DNA of 36,806 nt. Source: Thermoplasmata archaeon (GTDB taxonomy: Archaea; Thermoplasmatota; Thermoplasmata; Lutacidiplasmatales; UBA184). Where the stretch lies: contig JAJYEA010000002.1 in assembly GCA_021790425.1 (NCBI GenBank), positions 1-36,806 on the forward strand, written 5' to 3'. Positions 5,146 to 14,022 of the stretch are shown here, one piece after another. The notes under the pieces were generated by a model. It did not search any database and was not told the origin of the DNA. It was given only the letters and a program-made list of their open reading frames with translations. Position numbers and translations under genes: made by a program. Position 1 is the first letter of the stretch, and each line of letters opens with the position of its first letter.

Positions 5146-5694
5146 ATGGCGAAGATTCGGATAGAAAATGTCGTGGCTTCGACCTCTCTGGGGGACGAGC
5201 TCGATCTTCAGGCGATCGCCCTGACGCTCGAGGGGGCGGAGTACGAGCCGGAACAGTTTCCGGGGCTCATCTACCGTCTCAAGGTCCCGAAGACCGCCAT
5301 CCTGCTCTTCCGGAGCGGAAAGGTGGTCTGTACGGGCGCGAAGAGCATGGCCGAGGTCGAGGAATCCATCCAGAAGGTGGCGAAGGAGATCCGGAAGACC
5401 GGCCAGAAGATCCTCTCCAAGCCCAAGATCGATGTCCAGAACATCGTGGCCTCCTCCGACTTGGGCAGCGAGATCAATCTCAACGCCATCGCGATCACCC
5501 TCGGGCTCGAGCGGGTCGAGTATGAGCCGGAGCAGTTCCCCGGACTCGTCTGCCGCATCGACGATCCTCGCGTCGTGATCCTCCTCTTCGGCAGCGGGAA
5601 GCTCGTCTGCACGGGCGCCCGGAAGCCGGCGGACGTGGACCGCGCGGTCAAGAAGATCACCCTGGAGCTCAAGGGCGCGGGGCTCCTCCGGTAG
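5146..5694 (+). CDS. tbp: TATA-box-binding protein
   Basis: A 182-residue general transcription factor that binds TATA boxes and recruits TFB and RNA polymerase. The two TBP repeats are obvious: IRIENVVASTSLGDELDL with EYEPEQFPGLIYRL and GKVVCTGAKS in the first half, and VQNIVASSDLGSEINL with EYEPEQFPGLVCRI and GKLVCTGARK in the second. The length matches archaeal TBPs (about 180-190). The DNA-intercalating aromatic near the stirrup is reduced to hydrophobic residues (LLF), as in many archaeal TBPs. It is the first core gene right of the accessory island and has several TATA-like boxes of its own. Confidence 0.97.
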   Translation: MAKIRIENVVASTSLGDELDLQAIALTLEGAEYEPEQFPGLIYRLKVPKTAILLFRSGKVVCTGAKSMAEVEESIQKVAKEIRKTGQKILSKPKIDVQNIVASSDLGSEINLNAIAITLGLERVEYEPEQFPGLVCRIDDPRVVILLFGSGKLVCTGARKPADVDRAVKKITLELKGAGLLR

Positions 5695-5737
5695 GCGGCA
5701 CCGCCGCGGGGCCCCCTCGGCTCCCATCTGAGCCTCC

Positions 5738-6598
5738 ATGGACGCGTTCCCGCTTCCGATCGTCGACCATCACGCCCATCTGCGACCGGGTCCCGCGGGG
5801 CTCGAGGCGGTGCGTCGCTTCGAGCAGCAAGGCGGAACGCACCTTTTCCTCGCGACCCAGAACTATCTCGACCACCCTCCCCTCTCGGTGGAAGAGTACC
5901 GGGAGCAGTTCGATCGGACGCTCGCCATCGCCCGTTCGGTGGAGGAGTCCACCCGCGTCCGGGTCTTCCCGGTGCTCGCCCCCTATCCCGTCGACCTCGT
6001 GCACCTCGTGGGCCAGCGGCCGCTCGCGGAGGCCGAGGGGATCCAGATCGATGCCCTCCGGCTGGCCGGGCAGTACGTCTCCGAGGGCAAGGCGGTCGCC
6101 CTGGGGGAGGTGGGCCGGGCCCACTTCCCGGTCGACGAGGCGGTCCGGCTCTCCCTGGAACGGGTCCTCCGGTCCGCCATGGCGACGGCGAAGGAGGTGC
6201 ACTGTCCGCTCGTGCTCCATACCGGGGACCTGGACGAGGCCGGGTATCTCGAGCTCGCCGAGATGGGCCGCCGGGAGGGGCTGCCTCTGATGCAGCTGGT
6301 CAAGCATTATGCCCGCGCCTACCTACCCCCTCTCTCGAGGCATGGCGTGATCCCCTCGTTCCTTTCCCGGCGGGAGGTCGTGCGCGGGGCCCTGTCGGAC
6401 CCGGGACCGTGGTTCCTGGAGACCGACTATTTGGACGACCCGGCGCGCCCCGGGGCCGTCCTTGCCCTCGACACGGTCCCGCGACGGGCCGCCTGGGTCC
6501 GCTCGCTCGAGACCGGGCCGGACCTGGTGGAACGCCTGCGCATCCCGTTCGTCGATTCCCCGCGGAAGATCTACGGGCTTGACTTGGAGCGACCGTGA
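5738..6598 (+). CDS. TatD-family metal-dependent hydrolase
   Basis: A 286-residue TIM-barrel hydrolase. Motifs in order: DHHAHL near residue 10 (the HxH metal ligands), GEVGR near 125 (the Glu ligand of TatD enzymes), LHTGD near 162, a KHYA segment near 190, and ETDYLDD near 230 (the last Asp ligand). TatD proteins are DNases or related phosphodiesterases; archaeal members of this length are mostly uncharacterised, so the substrate is open. The start ATG at 5738 is 43 bases after tbp. The stop codon overlaps the GTG start of tmk by four bases, so the two are translationally coupled. Confidence 0.85.
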   Translation: MDAFPLPIVDHHAHLRPGPAGLEAVRRFEQQGGTHLFLATQNYLDHPPLSVEEYREQFDRTLAIARSVEESTRVRVFPVLAPYPVDLVHLVGQRPLAEAEGIQIDALRLAGQYVSEGKAVALGEVGRAHFPVDEAVRLSLERVLRSAMATAKEVHCPLVLHTGDLDEAGYLELAEMGRREGLPLMQLVKHYARAYLPPLSRHGVIPSFLSRREVVRGALSDPGPWFLETDYLDDPARPGAVLALDTVPRRAAWVRSLETGPDLVERLRIPFVDSPRKIYGLDLERP

Positions 6599-7224
6599 CC
6601 GCGGCCCACTCGCCTCGGGGACGCCTCGTCGCGGTGGAGGGGATCGACGGGTCGGGCAAGAGCACCCTGGCGCGCCGCCTCGCGGCTCGGCTCCGGGAAC
6701 GGGGCTGGCCCGTGACCCTGGTCTCCGAGCCCTCCCACGGCCGACTCGCCGGGCTCGCCCGGGCCGAGGCTCCTAGCGATCCCTGGGCGGCCGCGATGCT
6801 CTTCACGCTCGATCGGATCCCGCTCCAGGACCGCGTCCGCAAGCTCCTAGGGACCCCGGGGCTCGTCCTCTCCGACCGCACGTTCTACTCCACCCTGGCC
6901 TACCAGGGAGCATTGTTTCCCCCCCCGGCGCGCGTCGCGCTTCGTCGCCTGGAGGAGGCGGTCGCCGTCCCTCCCGACCTGGTCCTCTGGCTCGACGGTC
7001 CCGTGGAGCTCGCCCTCCGCCGGCTGGGACGGCGGCCCGGAGGCGCGGACGGGATCGAGAAGGAGCACTTCCAGCAGAAGGTGCGCCGGGAGTACCGGCG
7101 CCTGGCCCGCGAGAACCCGCGGACGTTCGTGCGGCTGGGCTTCGAGCGACCGCTCGACGCCCTGCTGGCCGAATCCGTGTCCCTCCTCGAATCGCGGTGG
7201 TCGGAGCTGCGCCGTGCCCGGTGA
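6595..7224 (+). CDS. tmk: Thymidylate kinase
   Basis: dTMP kinase, making dTDP from dTMP with ATP on the way to dTTP. The P-loop GIDGSGKST is at residues 16-24. The substrate region has DRTFYSTLAYQG (the usual DR motif, with T-F-Y in place of the common Y-x-x-S spacing), followed by PDLVLWLDGP and a lid-like segment rich in Arg (ALRRLGRRPGGADGIEKEHF). 209 residues is the normal length. The GTG start is inside the TatD gene's stop (GTGA overlap), giving coupled translation. The gene ends 44 bases before the TPR gene, which has its own promoter box. Confidence 0.93.
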   Translation: MTAAHSPRGRLVAVEGIDGSGKSTLARRLAARLRERGWPVTLVSEPSHGRLAGLARAEAPSDPWAAAMLFTLDRIPLQDRVRKLLGTPGLVLSDRTFYSTLAYQGALFPPPARVALRRLEEAVAVPPDLVLWLDGPVELALRRLGRRPGGADGIEKEHFQQKVRREYRRLARENPRTFVRLGFERPLDALLAESVSLLESRWSELRRAR

Positions 7225-7268
7225 ACCCGGGAGCGCTTAAGAACGATTCTGTCCTCCGTCGCGAACGC

Positions 7269-9206
7269 ATGCCGGAGGCCAAGAAGGGGGCTTCCTCCCC
7301 CGAGGCGAAAGAGGGGGCTGCCTCGTGGCGCCTCCAGGCGCGGAAGCTCAAGGACCGTGCCGACCACGACGGGCTGCTGAATCTCGCGAAGGAGCGTCTC
7401 CAGAAGCAGCCGGGGGACCCTCTCGCGAGCGCGTACCTGGGGTACGCCCTGGCCGCACGCGGGGAACGCGAGATCGCCCTGGCCGCCCTGGCGAAGGCCA
7501 CCGGCGAGCCGACCGAGCGCATCCAGGTCATGCTCCTGCGGACCCGCCTCCTCCACGAGCTCGAGCGGGAAGCGGAGGCCATCCAGGTCCTCGACATCGC
7601 GTTGGCGGACGCGCCCCGGGATCCCACCACGATCCGCGCGGTCATCCAGGCCCACATCGCGGCCAACCGTCCCCTGGCGGCCATCAAGATCGCCCACCAA
7701 CTGGTCGAGGTCTCCCCGGACGACGTCGCCTCCTGGCGCGCGCTCTGCGAGACCGCCATGGGGGTCGGACACTACGCCGAGGCCGTCGAGGCCGCGGGCA
7801 AGGTGCTCGCTATGGATCCCGACGACAGCGTCGTCGCCCGGTATCAGGCGCTCAGCCTCCTCCGCCTCGGGTACACGGACCAGGCGGCGAAGGAGCTCGA
7901 AGGACATCTCCAGAGCCACCCCTCCGACCAGGAAGGATGGCACGACCTCGGACTCATCCAGGCGAGCACGGGCCAGTCGCGGGAGTCGATCGCGAGCTTC
8001 CAGAAGGCCTGCGAACTCGAACCCGATGATGCGCTCTCCTGCCAGGCGCTCGGGACCGCGCTGGCGAAGGCCGGCGAGCATGCCCAGGCCCGCGAGGTGC
8101 TCCGCAAGGCGACCCAGCTCGAGGGATCGCGGGCGGAGACCTGGTTCAACCTGGGGGTCGTGCTCGAGAAGCTCGGCGAGGATGACAAGGCGCTCACCGC
8201 CTACGAGAGGGCCCAGGAGCTCGAGGAGGGGTATCTCGAGGCACCGCCCGAGGACGGCACCCCGTTGCCGCTCCATCTCCCGAGCGCCATCAACCGGGGG
8301 ATCACCCTCGCGCGGCTCGGCCGGCTGGACGAGGCCCGCGCCCAGCTCGAGAAGGCCCTCGCCTCGGACGGGCACAACATCTCCATCCTGTACAACCTTG
8401 CGAACATCTATTTCCTGCAAGGAGAGTACCAGACCTCCTACGCCACCTTCCGGAGGCTCCTCCACCACGATCCCTTCGATGTGGAGGGCTGGAAGCTCCG
8501 CGGCGAGTCCCTGGCCCTGAGCCTCGGGATCGACGGGTCGCAGATCGAGCAGTGGATGGCGAAGGGGGACGAGCTCTTCGCCCAGCGCGCCTACGTGGAG
8601 GCCCACGAGTGCTTCCGCCGCGCCATGGACCTCGAGCCCAACAACCCGAGGGCACGCGCCCGCCGGGCCGAGACGCTCGCGGCGGTCTACCAGGTCCACC
8701 CTGGTGATCCCGGCGCCTGGCTCCGCACCGCGCGCATGCTCATGGAGCTCCGCCTGCTCTCGGACGCGGTCGACGCGCTCTCGATCCTCTTCACGATGCG
8801 GCCCCAGGACCCCGACGGGAGGGTGCTCGTCGGCCGGATCCTCTTCTCGCTCCAGCGCTATCCCCTCGCGGCGAAGCAGGCCGATCTCGCCCTCCGCTCG
8901 GATCCCCGCCACTCCGGCGCGCTGGTGCTCAAGGGGGAGGCGCTCCTCGGCGAGGGCCGCCCGATGGAGTCCGTCGCGGCGTTTGACGCGCTCCTCGAGC
9001 AGAACCCCAACGATCCCATGGTCCTCACCCTGAAGGGGATCGCCCTCTGCCAGTTGCAGCAGGGGGAGAAGGGCCTCCGCCTCTTCGACGACGCCATCCG
9101 CCTCGACCCGAAGCATCGCGAGGCGTGGTACCAGAAGGGGGTCGAGCTGGAGCGCGAAGGGCGATACGCGAGCGCGGTGGAAGCCTTCGTCCAGGGGTTC
9201 CAGTAG
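7269..9206 (+). CDS. Large tetratricopeptide-repeat protein
   Basis: A 645-residue protein built almost wholly of TPR units (about 15), each about 34 residues with the W/L-G-A-Y-A-P pattern. Examples are DPLASAYLGYALAARG, AETWFNLGVVLEKLGE, ISILYNLANIYFLQG and REAWYQKGVELEREGR. There is no signal peptide or membrane helix. TPR arrays are scaffolds for protein-protein contact; no catalytic domain is present and the partner is unknown. The N-terminal 25 residues are Lys/Glu/Ala rich. ATG 7269 is chosen because CGCTTAAG at 7235-7242 lies about 30 bases upstream; the in-frame GTG at 7197 is inside tmk. lipA follows after only 11 bases. Confidence 0.9.
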   Translation: MPEAKKGASSPEAKEGAASWRLQARKLKDRADHDGLLNLAKERLQKQPGDPLASAYLGYALAARGEREIALAALAKATGEPTERIQVMLLRTRLLHELEREAEAIQVLDIALADAPRDPTTIRAVIQAHIAANRPLAAIKIAHQLVEVSPDDVASWRALCETAMGVGHYAEAVEAAGKVLAMDPDDSVVARYQALSLLRLGYTDQAAKELEGHLQSHPSDQEGWHDLGLIQASTGQSRESIASFQKACELEPDDALSCQALGTALAKAGEHAQAREVLRKATQLEGSRAETWFNLGVVLEKLGEDDKALTAYERAQELEEGYLEAPPEDGTPLPLHLPSAINRGITLARLGRLDEARAQLEKALASDGHNISILYNLANIYFLQGEYQTSYATFRRLLHHDPFDVEGWKLRGESLALSLGIDGSQIEQWMAKGDELFAQRAYVEAHECFRRAMDLEPNNPRARARRAETLAAVYQVHPGDPGAWLRTARMLMELRLLSDAVDALSILFTMRPQDPDGRVLVGRILFSLQRYPLAAKQADLALRSDPRHSGALVLKGEALLGEGRPMESVAAFDALLEQNPNDPMVLTLKGIALCQLQQGEKGLRLFDDAIRLDPKHREAWYQKGVELEREGRYASAVEAFVQGFQ

Positions 9207-9217
9207 GCCCGCTGCCC

Positions 9218-10099
9218 ATGGCCGCCTCCCAGCGATTGCCTCCCTGGATCCGGGGAACGCTCCCCTCCCACCAGTACCCCGAGGTCCTCGAGATCCTCCG
9301 TACCCACCGGCTCGCGACCGTCTGCCGCGAGGCCCACTGCCCGAACATCGGTCAGTGCTGGTCCCAGCGCACGGCCACGGTGATGCTGCTCGGGGAGCGG
9401 TGCACGCGCCGGTGCTCCTTCTGCGCGGTGGGGACCGAGTGGCCCGCCGGGGAGGTCGACGCGACGGAGCCGGGACGCGTGGCGAGCGCGGCCGGACAAT
9501 GGGGCCTCCGCTACCTCGTGCTCACGATGGTCGCCCGGGATGACCTTCCCGACCACGGCGCCGCCCTGCTCGCCGAGACCATCCGGGCCCTCCGCCGGCA
9601 GGTCCCGGAGATGAAGGTCGAGATGCTTGCGAGCGACCTCGGGGGCTCCGACCCGGCGCTCGCGACCGTCCTCGACGCCCGTCCTCAGGTCTTCGCGCAC
9701 AACGTGGAGACGGTCGCCCGGCTCACCCCCGGCGTGCGGGACCCGCGGGCCACCTACGAACGTTCGCTCAAGGTGCTCGCCCGGGCGAAGGAGCTCGGGG
9801 GGGCGGAGATCCTAACGAAATCCTCGATCATGCTCGGCCTGGGCGAGGAGCCCGCCGAGGTGCGCGCGACCCTCCGCGACCTGCGCGCGGCCTCGGTCGA
9901 CATCGTCACGCTCGGCCAGTACCTCCGGCCCGGAGGGGAGGGCTACCACCCCGTGGTCCGCTATCCTCCCCCGGCGGAGTTCGCGGAGTACGCCGCGGAG
10001 GCCCGGGCGCTCGGATTCCCCGGGGTCGCGTCGGGGCCGATGGTACGCTCATCCTATATGGCGGAGGAACTCTACGCGGCCTCCGTCGCGAGGAGGTGA
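9218..10099 (+). CDS. lipA: Lipoyl synthase
   Basis: A radical-SAM enzyme that inserts two sulfurs into protein-bound octanoyl groups to make lipoate for 2-oxoacid dehydrogenase and glycine-cleavage proteins. Both iron-sulfur sites are visible: the auxiliary cluster C36-x4-C41-x5-C47 (CREAHCPNIGQC) and the SAM cluster C62-x3-C66-x2-C69 (CTRRCSFC). The C-terminal RSSY, whose serine binds the auxiliary cluster, is also present. 293 residues is a normal length. The ATG at 9218 follows the TPR gene by 11 bases; the upstream extension to 9125 would overlap that gene. No lipoate ligase or octanoyltransferase is in the window. Confidence 0.96.
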   Translation: MAASQRLPPWIRGTLPSHQYPEVLEILRTHRLATVCREAHCPNIGQCWSQRTATVMLLGERCTRRCSFCAVGTEWPAGEVDATEPGRVASAAGQWGLRYLVLTMVARDDLPDHGAALLAETIRALRRQVPEMKVEMLASDLGGSDPALATVLDARPQVFAHNVETVARLTPGVRDPRATYERSLKVLARAKELGGAEILTKSSIMLGLGEEPAEVRATLRDLRAASVDIVTLGQYLRPGGEGYHPVVRYPPPAEFAEYAAEARALGFPGVASGPMVRSSYMAEELYAASVARR

Positions 10100-10102
10100 G
10101 AG

Positions 10103-10477
10103 ATGGCAAAGAAGGCGAAGAAGAAGCTGGAGGAGGACGATGACTACAAGGCCTTCCACTTCCCACACTTCGATGTGGTGGAGTTCATCCACTACGAGCT
10201 CGAGCAGACCTCGGCGACGGTGATGGCGGTCGTTGCGGCCCTCGCCGTCGCGATCCTCTCCTGGGGGCTCACGGTCTACGGGATGGGGATCCAGCTCGAG
10301 GTGGCCTTCGCCCTCGTGTCCCTCATGATCGGGTTCGTGGTGATGGGGCTCTTCCCCTTCCTCGTCCGGTGGGCCCGCGAGAAGGCCCCGACGTACCGGA
10401 CCGGGGACTGGGCCACGCTCCTCCTGATCTACCTCTTCCTCTGGCTCGGCATCTGGAACCTGCTCCTCAACGCCTGA
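10103..10477 (+). CDS. Small membrane protein with three TM helices
   Basis: A 124-residue protein. A strongly charged cytosolic start (MAKKAKKKLEEDDDYKAFHFPHF) is followed by helices at about residues 38-58, 64-88 and 103-121 (ATLLLIYLFLWLGIWNLLL). A perfect ribosome site, GGAGGTGAG, lies seven to fifteen bases before the ATG and overlaps the lipA stop, so it is expressed with lipA. I do not recognise the family. Its constant place behind lipA in relatives would be worth checking. Confidence 0.8.
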   Translation: MAKKAKKKLEEDDDYKAFHFPHFDVVEFIHYELEQTSATVMAVVAALAVAILSWGLTVYGMGIQLEVAFALVSLMIGFVVMGLFPFLVRWAREKAPTYRTGDWATLLLIYLFLWLGIWNLLLNA

Positions 10478-10597
10478 ACCCGGGGTGCGCAACCCCTCAC
10501 GGCGGGAGCTTTGCCCCTACACGGTCGTCCAGGGGTCCGACCCGGGAATCTTGGTCGGATGACAGGGTCCACCGGCCACGATCCCCATCCGAGAGGG

Positions 10598-11992
10598 TCA
10601 CGGGGGAAGTGGAGCCCAGCCCGCCCACGGGAGCCGCTTGTTGCAGAGCGACTCGGCGGCGGGGAGCACCGCGGGCTCCGCCAAGGCATCGACTAGGAGG
10701 ACGACACGTGCGTGCCGCGCGAGCGGCTCGCGGAGGTCCCGTCCGGCGGCGAGCCCGGGCAGGGCATCCTTCGTCCGCTCGAGCACGCCCCGGGCGCGCT
10801 CGCGGGACTCCGCCTGGAGGCGTCCCTCGGCCGTCACGTAGGGGCCCTGGAGCACGTCCTTCGACCGCCACTTCCCGAGGAATCGCTGCGTGTCGGGGAT
10901 GCCGACCATCGGTCCGTCGTGGATCCCCACCGGGCCGATCTCGGCCTGCTGGACCTCGACCAGGATGGCTCCCTGTCCACCCTCCGCCGAGGAAGCGGTG
11001 CCGATGACGCCGAATCCCTCCTCCGTCAACCGGCTCGCGAGCGACCTCTCGGTCTTTCGCAACTGGGGGAAGAGGATGTCCGGGACGAGGTCCGGGACCG
11101 GGAAGAGCACCGCGACCGCCGCGGTGCCCCGCTCGGCGAGGCTCTTCGTCGCCTCCGCGACCCCCCACAGAGGGGAGGGCGGGGGGAAGAAGAACTCGCG
11201 GCGCGGTTGGGCCAGGTAGGCCTGGGCCGCCAGGATGAAGGTGCCGAGCTTCTGGCGCGACAGCGCGGCCGCGACGTTCCGGTGAACGTCGACCGGGTCC
11301 GAGAGGATGAGCGCCGCACCGTCCTCGAACGAGGGTTCGGGCCCGGGAGGGGAGAGCCGTTCGGGGATCCGCCACTTCGCGGCCCGTTCCAGCACGGCCC
11401 GGAACCCTCCCGACTCGATGGTCAGGAGCTCGACCAGGTAGCCGGAGAATCCCCCCGTCTTGACCTCGGCCCCGTAGACCCCGAGGGACTTCAGGAACTT
11501 CTTGAGCAGACGGGCGTCGGAGCGGGTCCGGTCGGTGTGCCGCGATTGGAGGTACTCGAGGTGGAACGGGGTCCGGTCGACGGCGGTCTGCGGCCGGTCG
11601 GAGCGCTCCACGGCGTACCCCGGGACGACCTCCGTGGTGAACCCCTGGTACTGCCCCCGGAGGTACGGGTGCTCGGCGAAGCGCTTCTCGGGGTGCTCCA
11701 GCAGGGCATTTCCGAGCGCCATCCCCCATTCCACGAGTTGGGTGCGCGGGCTCGAGGGATCGAAGAGGACGAAGAGGTCGATGTCGAACTGTCCCGGGAG
11801 ATAGGTCTCCCGCGCCGCGCTCCCTGCGACGAGGGCCCGGCGGAGGGGCACTCCGAGGGCCGCGGCCCGAGCTTCCGCGTCCCTCTGCAGCGACTCCCGG
11901 ACAGCCTTGAGCCGGGCCACAAAAGCCGGGTCGGGGGCGAGCTCGCGAGCGACCTGCTCTTCCACCCCATTGACCGTTTCTTCGCCGTGCAT
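10598..11992 (-). CDS. cca: CCA tRNA nucleotidyltransferase, archaeal class I
   Basis: Adds CCA to tRNA 3' ends using CTP and ATP without a nucleic-acid template; essential here if tRNA genes lack CCA, as the tRNA-like gene in this window does. The class I head is clear: GSAARETYLPGQFDIDLF (residues 57-74), with catalytic D70 and D72. Downstream segments match archaeal enzymes: VVPGYAV, HLEYLQSRH, RLLKKFLKSLGVYGAEVKTGGFSGYLVELL, the nucleotide-selecting part. The 464-residue length is normal. It is divergent from tfb across a 71-base spacer with one TATA-like box. The 3' end lies 120 bases from the lipA cluster, with nothing between. Confidence 0.96.
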   Translation of the reverse strand: MHGEETVNGVEEQVARELAPDPAFVARLKAVRESLQRDAEARAAALGVPLRRALVAGSAARETYLPGQFDIDLFVLFDPSSPRTQLVEWGMALGNALLEHPEKRFAEHPYLRGQYQGFTTEVVPGYAVERSDRPQTAVDRTPFHLEYLQSRHTDRTRSDARLLKKFLKSLGVYGAEVKTGGFSGYLVELLTIESGGFRAVLERAAKWRIPERLSPPGPEPSFEDGAALILSDPVDVHRNVAAALSRQKLGTFILAAQAYLAQPRREFFFPPPSPLWGVAEATKSLAERGTAAVAVLFPVPDLVPDILFPQLRKTERSLASRLTEEGFGVIGTASSAEGGQGAILVEVQQAEIGPVGIHDGPMVGIPDTQRFLGKWRSKDVLQGPYVTAEGRLQAESRERARGVLERTKDALPGLAAGRDLREPLARHARVVLLVDALAEPAVLPAAESLCNKRLPWAGWAPLPP

Positions 11993-12025
11993 GGCCCTGT
12001 TTTTGCTGGTCTGGATTCCACCAAA

Positions 12026-12036
12026 AAGTATTTAAC
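12026..12036. promoter_or_regulatory. TATA-like box shared by cca and tfb
   Basis: AGTATTTAAC lies in the 71-base gap between the divergent genes and is the only clear AT-rich box there. Its centre is about 32 bases from the tfb ATG (26 from the upstream GTG) and 40 from the cca ATG. It may be used in both directions. Confidence 0.5.
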
Positions 12037-12063
12037 CCTTCGCCACAATATGCGTCAGTGCTT

Positions 12064-13068
12064 ATGCGGAATGAGGGTGAGGTGGCCCTGCCGGAGGGCA
12101 GGGTCGTTGAGACGGGGGATGCGGCCCAGAAGCCGAAGAACACGTGCCCCGAGTGCGGATCGCATCATCTGATGCGGGACGAGGTGCGGGGCGAGGTCGT
12201 GTGCGGGGACTGCGGGCTTGTCATCGATGAGAGCACACTCGTGAGCGACTTCGGTCGCCATTCGAGCAAGGACGAGAGCTCCATGGAGGGCCGGGGGTAC
12301 GGACCGGCGGTCAACCCCCTCATGCCCGAGAAGGGATTCTCGAGCGAGATCGGCCTGCCCACGCGCGATTTCCAGGGGAACTCCCTGTCGCGTGACGCCT
12401 CCCTCAAGTTCTACCACCTTCGGAAGCTCAACCACCGGCTCCGCCTCGGCCGCACCCACCAGCGGAACATGGTGGTGGCCCTCGGTGAGATCAACCGGCT
12501 CGTGAGCGTCCTCGGCCTCTCGCGGGAGATCAAGGAGTCCGCCATCTACACCTACCGCCGGGCGCTGGAGTACAAGGCGACCCGCGGGAAGAAGATCGTG
12601 GCCTTCGCGGCCGCGAGCGTCTACGCGGCCTGCCGGCAGTGCCACGTGCCGCGCACGATGAAGGAGATCACGATGCACTCCAAGGCCACCAAGATCGAGG
12701 TGGGCCGGGCGTACACGCTCCTCGCGCGGGAGCTCAAGATCGGGCTCCGCCCGCTCGAGCCCCGCGACTACCTCGTGCGCTTCACCCAGGAGCTCAACCT
12801 CTCCCGCCCGGTGCGGCAGAAGGTGCTCGAGCTCTTGGAGCAGGTCGAGAAGGTCTACTCCACGAGCGGCGTGCTCCCGAACGGCATCCTCGCCACGATC
12901 ATCTACATCGCCTCGAACCTGATGGGCGAGCCGAGGAGCCAGGACCGGATCGCCTCCGTGGCGAACGTGACGCCGGTCACGATCCGTAACCACTACAAGG
13001 AGCTGCTCGAGGCGCTCGGGCTGCCCAAGGACCTCACCAACCCGGTGACCAAGACCAAGCCGAAGTAG
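12064..13068 (+). CDS. tfb: Transcription initiation factor B
   Basis: The archaeal TFIIB homologue, which binds the TBP-DNA complex and BRE and recruits RNA polymerase. The N-terminal zinc ribbon has Cys 28, 31, 47 and 50 (CPECG and CGDCGLVIDE). The B-finger region follows with its usual RDFQGNSLSRD. Two cyclin repeats make up the rest, including AIYTYRRALEYKATRGKK, VAFAAASVYAACR and, in the second repeat, GILATIIYIASNLMG and VANVTPVTIRNHYKEL (helix-turn-helix contacting BRE). 334 residues fits the family. I prefer ATG 12064; a GTG at 12058 is also in frame. With tbp 7 kb away, both core factors are in one window. Confidence 0.97.
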   Translation: MRNEGEVALPEGRVVETGDAAQKPKNTCPECGSHHLMRDEVRGEVVCGDCGLVIDESTLVSDFGRHSSKDESSMEGRGYGPAVNPLMPEKGFSSEIGLPTRDFQGNSLSRDASLKFYHLRKLNHRLRLGRTHQRNMVVALGEINRLVSVLGLSREIKESAIYTYRRALEYKATRGKKIVAFAAASVYAACRQCHVPRTMKEITMHSKATKIEVGRAYTLLARELKIGLRPLEPRDYLVRFTQELNLSRPVRQKVLELLEQVEKVYSTSGVLPNGILATIIYIASNLMGEPRSQDRIASVANVTPVTIRNHYKELLEALGLPKDLTNPVTKTKPK

Positions 13069-13070
13069 AC

Positions 13071-13973
13071 ATGCCGGCGCTGGCGGGCGTGGAGAGTGCG
13101 CCCGCCGGCGCCCCCCGGGGCCGGGGCCCGCTCTCGTACTCGAGCTTCCACACGTACGAGGAGTGCCCCCAGCGCTGGAAGTACCTCTACATCGAGCAGC
13201 GCACGGAGGCTCCGCGACCCTACTTCTCCTTCGGCCGGTCGATGCACCTCGCGCTCGAGACGCTGGTCACCCCGCTCGTGGGGGGCCAGCGACCCCGCAA
13301 GAAGGGGCAGACCGCGCTCACCGACTTCCTGGCCGAGGAGGACGCCCTCTGGATGCCCGACCCTTCGTCCCCTCCCTTGGACCCCACGGCGGTCATGTCG
13401 GTCGAGGAGCTCCTCGGGAACTACGAACGCCTCTGGGTGAAGGAGGGGTTCGCGAGCCCCGACGAGGAGCGGCGCTACTTCGAGACGGGGCGGGACCTCC
13501 TGCGCCGCTACCATGGGCTCTTCGCCGCGGCCCCTCCCCGCCCGGTCGCCGTGGAGAAGCGGCTCGTCGGCGACATGGAAGGCATCCCGATCCACGGCAT
13601 CCTGGACCGGATCGACCTCCGGCCCGGCGGGGCCCTCGAGGTCATCGACTACAAGACGTCCCGCGAGCTCTCGGTGCGCGACGCCCTCACCTCCGACCAG
13701 CTCTCCTTCTACCAGGTGCTCGTGGAGAGCAACTACGACTATCCCGTCGAGCGGCTCACGCTCTACCACCTCCGTTCCCTCACGCCCCTCTCCTCCCCTC
13801 CGCGGGAGGAGCGGCAGCTGAGCCACCTGGCCGGACGGGTGAGCGTCGTGGCCGAGGGGATCTCCTCGCAGCGATACGAACCCCGGGTCAGCCCGCAGTG
13901 CAACCGCTGCGAGTTCCGGTCCCTCTGTCCGGCCTTCGCCGGAGCGGGTCCGGTGCCGCGGAAGAGGCGCTGA
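13071..13973 (+). CDS. PD-(D/E)XK nuclease, RecB/Cas4-like with Fe-S cysteines
   Basis: A 300-residue nuclease of the PDDEXK_1 group. N-terminal LSYSSFHTYEECPQRWKYLY is the standard opening with Cys32. A His at 59 (SMHLALE) and GILDRIDL then LEVIDYKTS (E190, D193, K195) form the active site. QLSFYQVLV is the QhxxY-type motif. The C-terminal CNRCEFRSLCP supplies three more cysteines, so a 4Fe-4S cluster as in Cas4 and AddB is likely. It starts two bases after the tfb stop and must be co-transcribed. No CRISPR array or cas gene is near, so a role in DNA repair or end processing is the simpler idea. Confidence 0.9.
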   Translation: MPALAGVESAPAGAPRGRGPLSYSSFHTYEECPQRWKYLYIEQRTEAPRPYFSFGRSMHLALETLVTPLVGGQRPRKKGQTALTDFLAEEDALWMPDPSSPPLDPTAVMSVEELLGNYERLWVKEGFASPDEERRYFETGRDLLRRYHGLFAAAPPRPVAVEKRLVGDMEGIPIHGILDRIDLRPGGALEVIDYKTSRELSVRDALTSDQLSFYQVLVESNYDYPVERLTLYHLRSLTPLSSPPREERQLSHLAGRVSVVAEGISSQRYEPRVSPQCNRCEFRSLCPAFAGAGPVPRKRR

Positions 13974-14022
13974 GCGCCCGGTCCGCACGAGTCTTCAAAT
14001 ACGAAAGGTCGTTGGGCTCTCA

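Noticed and set aside
6900-9116. Open frame of 738 codons on the minus strand opposite the TPR gene
   Set aside because: It mirrors the codon bias of the TPR gene, gives a Glu/Arg/Leu-rich protein with no known motif, and also crosses tmk.
10478-10597. Possible RNA gene in the gap between the lipA cluster and cca
   Set aside because: No cloverleaf, strong hairpin or promoter-like box is visible; it looks like plain convergent spacer.
10712-12172. 486-codon plus-strand frame opposite cca
   Set aside because: Shadow of a clear CCA-adding enzyme; composition is Arg/Glu/Gly repeats without domain features.
13071-13973. Cas4 and a CRISPR locus
   Set aside because: The nuclease is Cas4-like, but no repeat-spacer array or other cas gene is present in the window.
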